DNA of 5,390 nucleotides, taken from assembly GCA_027485365.1 (NCBI GenBank), contig JAIXRD010000160.1, positions 1-5,390 of the forward strand. Direction: 5' to 3'. Made by a program: the position numbers and the translations under genes. Positions 1 to 5,390 of the stretch are shown here, piece after piece (position 1 is the first letter of the stretch; each line of letters starts with the position of its first letter). The notes under the pieces are model-generated. The model did no database searches, was not told where the DNA came from, and saw only the letters and a program-made list of their open reading frames with translations. This stretch comes from Cryomorphaceae bacterium. Its GTDB lineage: Bacteria; Bacteroidota; Bacteroidia; Flavobacteriales_D; Crocinitomicaceae.

Positions 1-1127
1 CCACTGTAAAAGAACCATTTAGCGAAGGGAAAGAGGTGTTGATGTTGGTGAAAATCACGTTTAGTGAAGTGTATGGACTAAGTCTTCACATAACGGACAT
101 AGACCCGAGCTACTCCCTTGGTGCGCTGCATAAGTTAAAACTTGAAACGATAGATGCGCTGAATAAACTAGGCATTCTCCAAAAAAATCAATCACTTCGT
201 TTATCCTTACCAAAACGAATTGCCGTAATCTCTGCCGAGTCAAGCAAAGGGCTTTCGGATTTTATGCAAGTATTGTCAGGATCAACATTTGGCATATCTA
301 CCTTTCTTTTTAACGCGACGGTTCAAGGAGATCAAGCCGTGGCTTCAATTCTAAAGGCTTTTGATAAAATCGAACGGGTTCGACAACATTTTGATGCAGT
401 AGTCATTGTTAGAGGTGGTGGTGCAGAAGTTGGGATGTCATGCTACGATGATTTCAAGCTTTGTAAAAGAATCGCGGAATTCCCATTGCCCGTTTTGTGT
501 GGTATTGGTCACTCAACCAACCTAACCGTTGCAGAAATGGTAGCGTATTCACATGCCATTACACCGTCCGTATTGGCTTCTGACTTATTACAAGAATTCG
601 AACTTAAACTGCTAGAACTTCATGCGATACATGCCAATCTATACCTAGCTCAATCCAAACTAATTACGAACACAAAAAACACATTTAACCAAACCGTTTC
701 TAACATTAACGGGGTTACCAAGTGGCGTTTTGAACGCATCAATAATCAGTTGAGTACTATTGAACAGCGCAGCATTCAAGAAGCAAAACACATCTTATCA
801 TTTCATAAACAGTACATTTCGACAAGTCCAATCGCTATTCAAACGCTTGTGAAAAAATCACATCAAATTGAACACCACCGTCGAACGATGCTCCAGCAAC
901 AACTTAACTTTACCATGAATCGAATGGTTGATAAAAATGGAACTATGATTGAATCTCTGGAGAAGCAAGTGCAATTAATGAGTCCTTCGGCGGTTTTAGC
1001 CAGGGGCTTTGCGATCGCTCGTAGCAACGGAAAGGCCTTGTTGAGTAAAACCGAATTACACCCGGGATCCATGATTCAAATTGAACTGAGCGATGGAACC
1101 GCTGAGGCCGAAGTAAAATCAACCTAG
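1..1127 (+). CDS. xseA: Exodeoxyribonuclease VII large subunit, 5' end cut by the window edge
   Basis: This is the catalytic subunit of exonuclease VII, a cytoplasmic nuclease that degrades single-stranded DNA to short oligonucleotides and acts in mismatch and general DNA repair. The frame is open from base 3, giving 374 visible residues (numbered from there). A GTG at 36 is available, but the residues before it are in frame and continue the family's N-terminal OB-fold, so the real start lies upstream; by comparison with the family I infer about 65-75 missing residues. Visible parts: the end of the OB-fold with the YGLSLHITDIDPSYSLG segment (residues ~24-40), the catalytic core with RGGG (137-140) and GIGH (167-170), a long helical, coiled-coil-like region (~195-325), and the C-terminal SPSAVLARGFAIA motif (~327-339). 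The consensus GH-x2-D reads GH-S-T-N here, so the Asp is Asn173. No xseB follows. Family assignment is firm; activity is inferred. Confidence 0.93.
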   Translation, partial: TVKEPFSEGKEVLMLVKITFSEVYGLSLHITDIDPSYSLGALHKLKLETIDALNKLGILQKNQSLRLSLPKRIAVISAESSKGLSDFMQVLSGSTFGISTFLFNATVQGDQAVASILKAFDKIERVRQHFDAVVIVRGGGAEVGMSCYDDFKLCKRIAEFPLPVLCGIGHSTNLTVAEMVAYSHAITPSVLASDLLQEFELKLLELHAIHANLYLAQSKLITNTKNTFNQTVSNINGVTKWRFERINNQLSTIEQRSIQEAKHILSFHKQYISTSPIAIQTLVKKSHQIEHHRRTMLQQQLNFTMNRMVDKNGTMIESLEKQVQLMSPSAVLARGFAIARSNGKALLSKTELHPGSMIQIELSDGTAEAEVKST

Positions 1128-1135
1128 GTTTTACC

Positions 1136-1143
1136 TACCTTTG
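1136..1143 (+). promoter_or_regulatory. Bacteroidota-type -7 promoter element in front of rnpA
   Basis: TACCTTTG matches the Bacteroidota -7 consensus TAnnTTTG exactly and fills most of the 20-base gap after xseA. Only four bases separate it from the rnpA ATG, so transcription would begin at or within a few bases of the start codon and give a leaderless or near-leaderless mRNA. This fits the lack of any Shine-Dalgarno sequence before rnpA. I see no clear -33 element (TTG/TTTG) at the usual spacing upstream, which lowers confidence. The promoter role is inferred from the motif and its position. Confidence 0.55.
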
Positions 1144-1147
1144 CGTT

Positions 1148-1522
1148 ATGGACGAAACCTTTGGTAAGGAACATCGGATTTTTTTAAAAAAGGAAATTGA
1201 CCATGTATTTACCATGAAAGAGAAAGTGCATGTGTTTCCCTTTTTGTCGCACATTTCTATAGAACCTTCCGATAACCCAAGTTTTGCCGTTTTAATCACG
1301 GTGCCTAAAAAAAGAATAAAAAAGGCACACGATCGAAATCGAATTAAGCGGTTAATACGTGAGAGCCTTCGCAGACAAAAAGCTCCGTTATTAGCACACG
1401 CAGCACGTGAAAATCTTAAAATTCTATTCAGTATCGTTTATCTTTGGGAGGAAATCCCTGTAGATGACCTCATCGACCAAAAAATTAAAAAATTAATATC
1501 TCGTATATGCGAACTTTCCTAA
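1148..1522 (+). CDS. rnpA: Ribonuclease P protein component
   Basis: This is the small basic protein subunit of RNase P. It binds the catalytic RNA (rnpB, not in this window) and helps it remove 5' leaders from precursor tRNAs. The protein has 124 residues, normal for the family. The diagnostic RNR segment is clear: a beta strand FAVLITVPKK (46-55) followed by KKAHDRNRIKRLIRESLRR (58-76), the arginine/lysine-rich helix that contacts RNA. The C-terminal half (~88-122) is the usual strand plus a final lysine-rich helix. The ATG at 1148 is supported by the -7 element ending four bases upstream and by the N-terminal GKEHRIFLKKEID stretch, which matches the family's opening. The 3' end overlaps the next gene by 16 bases. 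rpmH, its partner in many other phyla, is not upstream. Confidence 0.95.
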   Translation: MDETFGKEHRIFLKKEIDHVFTMKEKVHVFPFLSHISIEPSDNPSFAVLITVPKKRIKKAHDRNRIKRLIRESLRRQKAPLLAHAARENLKILFSIVYLWEEIPVDDLIDQKIKKLISRICELS

Positions 1523-3144
1523 ATCGTAGCCTTCTCACCTGCTTACTTCTTCTTTCTTTCGAGCACTATGGGCAATCAGAATCCTTTGAAGAGCTTAAAA
1601 GTTTGGAATTAATGGACCAAATCTATGAGCACCTAGATATGTATTTTGTAGATGAAGTTGCACACGGAAAATTATCGAAAACGGCGATTGACGCCATGCT
1701 CAAAGAATTGGATCCATATACGGTATATTATCACGAGGCCAATATTGAAGACTATCGGTTAATGACCACTGGTCAATATGGAGGAATCGGAGCGTTAATT
1801 GGAACCATGGATAATGAGATTTACATTACCGACCCCTATGAAGGAAATCCGGCACAAAAAGCGGGATTGCAAGCTGGTGATAAAATTTTACGCATCGATA
1901 AAAAGTCATTTACAGGTAAAACGGTGGAAGAAGCTTCTAATGCATTAAAAGGACCGAAAGGAACCAACGTAAGCTTGGAGCTTGAGCGTAATGGAAAAAC
2001 AATGGTTGTTGACGTCATGCGTGATGAAATAAAAATCCCAGACATACCCTACGCTGGGATGCTCTCGGAAAAAACAGGCTATGTGTCCTTAAGCAGTTTT
2101 ACACAAACGGCCGGGGAAGAGGTTAAAAAGAATATCCAAGAACTTCAATCGAAAGGCATGACTAACATGATACTAGACCTAAGGGGAAATGGCGGGGGTC
2201 TATTGATGGAAGCGGTAAAAATCGTTGGTTTTTTTGTTCCAAAAGGGCAAGTCGTAGTTACAACCAAAGGGCGTTCAAAGCAAGAAAACATGGTGTATAA
2301 AACCTTAGAAGCCCCGATTGCAGAAAAATTACCATTAGTTATATTAATTGACGAAGGGAGCGCATCAGCCAGTGAAATTGTAGCGGGTGCATTGCAAGAT
2401 TTAGATCGTGCGGTTGTGGTTGGAAACACAAGTTATGGTAAAGGATTGGTTCAACGCACCTTCGATCTTAAATACGGGTCGAAAATGAAACTAACCATCG
2501 CAAAGTACTATACGCCTTCTGGTCGTTGTGTGCAACGATTAGAATATTATGATGATGCCAATGGTGGAAAACCTAAGGAAATTGCAGATAGCCTTTTGCA
2601 AAAATTCAGCACCAAAAATGGCCGTGAAGTTATTGATGGAAGGGGGATACAACCGGATATTAAAATAGAAGATTCCGTGTATAGTGATTATACCCGAACC
2701 TTAATGAATAAACATTTTATTTTTCACTATGCCACCATTTTTCACAATGCTCATCCATCGATCGCCTCTGCTGAATCGTTTGAATTGTCAACCAACGAAA
2801 TAGAGGAATTTCGAACCTACCTAAAAAATAAAGGATTTGTTTACACATCACCGGAATTAAGAGCACTCGAGCGAATTAAAGTAGAATTAGAAAAAAAACA
2901 GCAATTCCAATCGGTCTCCTCAGAATTCAGTGCATTAAACGACAAATTAACTAATGCCACCAGCACGTACTTTGATTTTAATAAACCTGAAATCAAGGGC
3001 TTATTAGAACATGAAATCATTGGACGATATTATTTTCAAAAAGGACAATACATCTATGCGTTTAAATCCGATGAAGTAGTAACGAAAAGTGTTGAGATTT
3101 TAAGCAATGATGCGCTTTACAAATCAACCTTACATATCAAATAA
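1507..3144 (+). CDS. Secreted S41 carboxyl-terminal processing peptidase (CtpA/Prc family)
   Basis: This is a periplasmic or membrane-associated serine protease of the C-terminal processing family, which trims or degrades exported proteins from their C-termini. It has 545 residues. Residues 1-~23 look like a signal peptide: basic start, hydrophobic core ~8-17, possible cleavage around YGQ-SES; Cys12 sits inside the core and is not a convincing lipobox. A helical N-terminal region (~25-85) precedes a PDZ domain (~88-172, with GGIGALIG and the AGLQAGDKILRID loop). The S41 core spans ~185-345: LDLRGNGGG (223-231), GSASASEIVAGALQD (284-298) and YGKGLVQ (310-316). By the 25-residue Ser-Lys spacing of E. 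coli Prc, the catalytic dyad is Ser287/Lys312, with Asp298 at the third conserved position. The family's GRGIQPDI motif is at ~378-385. The last ~150 residues are a less conserved tail. The ATG overlaps rnpA by 16 bases, suggesting coupled expression. The natural substrate is unknown. Confidence 0.93.
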   Translation: MRTFLNRSLLTCLLLLSFEHYGQSESFEELKSLELMDQIYEHLDMYFVDEVAHGKLSKTAIDAMLKELDPYTVYYHEANIEDYRLMTTGQYGGIGALIGTMDNEIYITDPYEGNPAQKAGLQAGDKILRIDKKSFTGKTVEEASNALKGPKGTNVSLELERNGKTMVVDVMRDEIKIPDIPYAGMLSEKTGYVSLSSFTQTAGEEVKKNIQELQSKGMTNMILDLRGNGGGLLMEAVKIVGFFVPKGQVVVTTKGRSKQENMVYKTLEAPIAEKLPLVILIDEGSASASEIVAGALQDLDRAVVVGNTSYGKGLVQRTFDLKYGSKMKLTIAKYYTPSGRCVQRLEYYDDANGGKPKEIADSLLQKFSTKNGREVIDGRGIQPDIKIEDSVYSDYTRTLMNKHFIFHYATIFHNAHPSIASAESFELSTNEIEEFRTYLKNKGFVYTSPELRALERIKVELEKKQQFQSVSSEFSALNDKLTNATSTYFDFNKPEIKGLLEHEIIGRYYFQKGQYIYAFKSDEVVTKSVEILSNDALYKSTLHIK

Positions 3145-3152
3145 CCAGGGCA

Positions 3153-4610
3153 TTGCGGTTTTTAAAGAAACACTTAGATTCAATTTACTTCTATTTAAGT
3201 CTTAGCTTCTTAGTGGGGTTAACCTGCAGCAAGTTTTTAATGTCGGTCTCGCTTATTTTACATGCCATCTTGTTTATAGTCGCCGGGAATTATAAAGAAT
3301 TTTGGCAGCGACTTCTTTCAAACAAATGGCTTCTTATCCTCTTAGCTTTTTGGTGTTTGCATGCATTGAGCCTCACCTGGAGCACCGATCTTCAAGAAGG
3401 TTGGGATGGGCTTCGGGTGAGAATTTCCCTTGTTTTTTTACCCTTGCTATATATTGGAACGCTTTCTTTCAATCGACAACGAATTATAACATATTCCAAG
3501 GTCCTTATGCTTGAAATCGTTGTTGTTATTGGTTTAAATGTGGTGCATTACGGCGTGTTAATTCAGAATAATTTGGCTTTGGATATTCGTCAACTCAGTT
3601 GGTTTGGGTCACACATTCGATTTGGGATATTAGTGGCGTTCTCGGGTATCCTTGCTTTTAACCTTTGGAAAAAGCAGGTGATATCTACGATAATACTCAT
3701 GGCATACTTCTTTATTATACTACCTTACACCATATACAGTCAAACCTTTAGTGCGATCCTTAGTGCTTCAATTGTGATGCTTATAATTGGGTATGATTTA
3801 ATACGGTTGACGCGTTTTTCACGTAGGATTGGTATCGGTTTCATACTTGTTGTAGGTGTAGCGGGAGCCATCGCAATTAAACGTATTGCTACCCCTAATC
3901 CTGCTTGTGGAACCTTTGAATCCGCCGAGGAGGCAATTAAGGCATGGGCCTTACGCTCTGATTTTCCCTTAGATAGTTTAGACCGAAAAGGTCAGGGACT
4001 AACCCGTACCGCAGAACGGTACTTATGTGCTAAGGAAGTATCACTTACTGCTAAAACTATTCAAAAGCTAAGCAGAGAAGAAATATTAAATATTGAAAAT
4101 GGCTTTACTAGCGAGCATTCCGCTAACGGAGGAATTTGGAGTCGCATTGAAGAATTAAAATTTGAACTGCATGAAGCCACAGACCCAAATGGACATTCGT
4201 TGCTGCAACGCATCGCATATTGGAAAACAGCATGGGCTGTTATAGAAGACAATCCATGGCTTGGGGTTGGCATCGGAGACATCAATCGTGAAATGGAGAA
4301 AAAATATAACGAAACAGGCTCAACACTTAAACCTGAAAATCGACACCGCAGTCACAACATGTATTTAACCACTTGGATGGGTGTTGGGGTCCTCGGTGTA
4401 TTGCTTTTGTTATTGGGTATCGGGTATTTCGGATGGATTGGATTTAAAGAACATCACCTTGTACTCCTAGCATTTAGTGTAATTGTATTAACTACCATGT
4501 GTTTAGAGGATAGTCTAGAAACTCAAGCTGGAGCATCATTCGTTGGTTTTTTTATTGCGATTTTATGCGGGCAACACGCAAGAACCGCGTGGACCACTAA
4601 AAATTACTAA
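3153..4610 (+). CDS. O-antigen ligase / polymerase family (Wzy_C) membrane protein
   Basis: This 485-residue inner-membrane protein belongs to the O-antigen ligase/polymerase superfamily, which transfers or polymerises lipid-linked glycans on the periplasmic face for lipopolysaccharide or exopolysaccharide. I count about 12 hydrophobic segments: roughly 12-27, 28-44, 58-75, 91-105, 112-135, 152-171, 175-194, 197-216, 226-243, 403-430, 434-450 and 458-473. The large loop between the ninth and tenth (~244-402) is where the family places its active site. It holds LSREEILNIENG (306-317), QRIAYWKTAW (352-361), NPWLGVGIGD (367-376) and ENRHRSHNMY (395-404). The C-terminal LEDSLETQAGASF (451-463) is also typical of Bacteroidota members as I recall them. 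The start is TTG at 3153, eight bases after the previous stop. The first in-frame ATG (3240) would remove the first membrane segment, so TTG is preferred; there is only a weak AGGG upstream. Ligase, polymerase or protein glycosylation cannot be separated from sequence alone. Confidence 0.87.
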   Translation: MRFLKKHLDSIYFYLSLSFLVGLTCSKFLMSVSLILHAILFIVAGNYKEFWQRLLSNKWLLILLAFWCLHALSLTWSTDLQEGWDGLRVRISLVFLPLLYIGTLSFNRQRIITYSKVLMLEIVVVIGLNVVHYGVLIQNNLALDIRQLSWFGSHIRFGILVAFSGILAFNLWKKQVISTIILMAYFFIILPYTIYSQTFSAILSASIVMLIIGYDLIRLTRFSRRIGIGFILVVGVAGAIAIKRIATPNPACGTFESAEEAIKAWALRSDFPLDSLDRKGQGLTRTAERYLCAKEVSLTAKTIQKLSREEILNIENGFTSEHSANGGIWSRIEELKFELHEATDPNGHSLLQRIAYWKTAWAVIEDNPWLGVGIGDINREMEKKYNETGSTLKPENRHRSHNMYLTTWMGVGVLGVLLLLLGIGYFGWIGFKEHHLVLLAFSVIVLTTMCLEDSLETQAGASFVGFFIAILCGQHARTAWTTKNY

Positions 4611-4615
4611 TTTCG
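4608..4615 (+). promoter_or_regulatory. Possible -7-like element before the gldA-like gene
   Basis: TAATTTCG differs from TAnnTTTG at one base, overlaps the stop codon of the ligase gene and ends five bases before the ATG at 4621. This is nearly the same geometry as the rnpA element. The 10-base gap offers no well-placed Shine-Dalgarno; the AGG at 4617-4619 is too close to the ATG. One-mismatch matches are frequent in DNA of this composition, so this is only a candidate. Confidence 0.25.
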
Positions 4616-4620
4616 CAGGT

Positions 4621-5390
4621 ATGTCAATTGAAGTTAAGCACTTAACTAAGTTTTTTGGAGAACAAGCCGCAGTAAACGACATTTCGTTCGAAATCGGTAA
4701 GGGGGAAATCGTAGCCTTTCTAGGTCCAAACGGTGCAGGAAAATCCACAACAATGAAGATGATTACTGGGTATATCCCTGCCAGTTCAGGTTCAATTAAA
4801 GTGAATGGGATACCCGTTGATGTCGACGATCTTGAAACGCGAAAAATTATTGGGTACCTTCCAGAGAATAATCCCTTATACCTTGACATGTACGTCAAAG
4901 AATACCTTCACTTTGTGGGGTCTATTTATAAAATAAAAGACCTGAAAAACCGAGTGAATGAAATGATTCAAATGGTTGGTTTGGAATTAGAACAACATAA
5001 AAAGATTGGCGCACTTTCTAAAGGGTATAAGCAACGAGTAGGGCTGGCACAAGCCTTTATTCACGACCCCGAAGTATTGATTTTGGATGAGCCAACCTCT
5101 GGACTCGACCCGAATCAATTAGTAGAAATTCGGGAATTGATTAAAACAATTGGCAAAGAAAAAACCATTATGCTCTCAACGCATATTATGCAAGAAGTAG
5201 AAGCCATCTGTGACCGCGTAATTATTATTAATAAAGGAAAAATTGTTGCGATCGATATCGAAACAGGTGCCTTTGAACTTGCCGATGAGACGATGGACGC
5301 TGTGCGACGACTTTATGAACGAATCCCGGAGGCTCAACCTTGGGTGCTGAGAATTGGCTATCGCGCTGTTCATCGGTTTGGCGCACGTAG
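4621..5390 (+). CDS. gldA: GldA-like ABC-2 transporter ATP-binding subunit, 3' end cut by the window edge
   Basis: This is a cytoplasmic ATPase of an ABC-2 type exporter. In Flavobacteria the closest family, GldA, works with GldF and GldG and is associated with gliding motility. There are 256 visible codons and no stop. ATPase motifs in order: Walker A GPNGAGKST (35-43), YLPENNPLY at the Q-loop (79-87, Glu82 instead of Gln, as is common in this subgroup), signature LSKGYKQRVGLA (132-143), Walker B VLILDEP (152-158), D-loop SGLDPNQ (160-166) and switch STHIMQE (186-192, His188). These, with VIIINKGKIVA (200-210), match GldA closely. The ATG at 4621 gives the normal family N-terminus, MSIEVKHLTK. 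From about residue 211 the protein no longer resembles GldA (see the separate entry). A related ABC-2 ATPase not involved in gliding is possible, and gldF/gldG are not visible. Confidence 0.85.
   Translation, partial: MSIEVKHLTKFFGEQAAVNDISFEIGKGEIVAFLGPNGAGKSTTMKMITGYIPASSGSIKVNGIPVDVDDLETRKIIGYLPENNPLYLDMYVKEYLHFVGSIYKIKDLKNRVNEMIQMVGLELEQHKKIGALSKGYKQRVGLAQAFIHDPEVLILDEPTSGLDPNQLVEIRELIKTIGKEKTIMLSTHIMQEVEAICDRVIIINKGKIVAIDIETGAFELADETMDAVRRLYERIPEAQPWVLRIGYRAVHRFGAR
5245..5390 (+). other. Terminal stretch of the gldA frame that does not look like GldA
   Basis: The frame stays open, but the encoded residues ~209-256, such as DIETGAFELADETM followed by RIGYRAVHRFGAR, do not resemble the GldA C-terminal region, which I recall as lysine- and acid-rich. 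By hand count, bases 5271-5390 are about 54% GC, against roughly 40% in the genes to the left. From memory, the ETG-x-ADE and RIGYRAVHRFG pattern resembles small (~60-75 residue) hypothetical proteins of other bacteria, but I could not search for this. The shift falls near the short palindromes at 5249-5260. It may be an assembly chimera at a contig end, a recombination joint or a divergent native C-terminus. Confidence 0.4.

Noticed and set aside
61..243. Minus-strand open frames opposite the genes, including 61-243, 2145-2429, 4563-4898 and 5176-5373
   Set aside because: They lie opposite clearly conserved + strand genes and show no recognisable domains, so they are shadows.
1010..1017. GCGATCGC octamer resembling the cyanobacterial HIP1 repeat
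   Set aside because: I noticed only this copy, and it sits within the conserved XseA C-terminal coding sequence (FAIAR).
1179..1191. T7-A6 run in rnpA containing a TTTAAAA slippery-heptamer pattern, suggestive of programmed frameshifting
   Set aside because: It encodes the normal FLKK of the RnpA N-terminus and the zero frame continues through the whole conserved protein. I did not identify any stimulatory structure downstream.
1439..1446. TATCTTTG inside rnpA, a perfect -7 motif match about 60 bases before the S41 peptidase start
   Set aside because: No -33 element is visible at suitable spacing, and a six-base motif is expected a few times by chance in a window of this length and composition. 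The overlap with rnpA argues for co-transcription.
3302..3514. A 70-codon + strand open frame inside the ligase gene
   Set aside because: It is out of frame with a well-supported membrane protein and has no family resemblance that I can see.
5249..5260. Clustered CGATCG, ATCGAT and GATATC sites, suggestive of a cloning or vector junction
   Set aside because: The downstream sequence is in frame and looks protein-coding rather than vector. Overlapping short palindromes arise by chance, although their position near the composition shift is noted.
1..5390. CRISPR arrays, tRNA/rRNA genes, insertion sequences or a phage-defence cluster
   Set aside because: I saw no regularly spaced repeats, tRNA-like cloverleaf, terminal inverted repeats, transposase or defence-type protein, and almost every base is inside one of five recognisable genes.

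Overview
The window looks like a chromosomal segment from a member of the Bacteroidota, most likely Flavobacteriales. The base composition is moderately AT-rich. The ABC ATPase at the right end resembles GldA of the gliding-motility family. The order rnpA followed by an S41 processing peptidase is one I recall as common in this phylum. A perfect TAnnTTTG element, the Bacteroidota -7 promoter motif, lies directly in front of rnpA. I cannot name the genus.

All five genes are on the + strand and packed end to end. From left to right they are: the 3' part of xseA (exonuclease VII large subunit, entering from the left edge); rnpA (RNase P protein); a secreted S41 carboxyl-terminal processing peptidase overlapping rnpA by 16 bases; a multi-pass membrane protein of the O-antigen ligase/polymerase (Wzy_C) family with a TTG start; and the 5' part of a gldA-like ABC-transporter ATPase running off the right edge. 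The gaps are 20, 8 and 10 bases, so there is no room for terminators, RNA genes or mobile elements. No stretch over 300 bases lacks a gene.

Functionally this is mixed housekeeping: DNA repair (xseA), tRNA 5' maturation (rnpA), periplasmic proteolysis (S41), surface glycan assembly (ligase) and envelope transport or motility (gldA). The tight packing suggests co-transcription, but the genes do not form one pathway. rnpA, and less certainly gldA, may also have their own near-leaderless promoters.

I found no convincing undescribed system. The observation most worth checking is the last ~145 bases. There the gldA frame stays open, but the protein stops looking like GldA and the GC content rises to about 54%. 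This could be a chimeric contig end, a recombination joint or a divergent C-terminal domain. Smaller points are an Asp-to-Asn change at a consensus position of the XseA active-site motif and the absence of xseB next to xseA.
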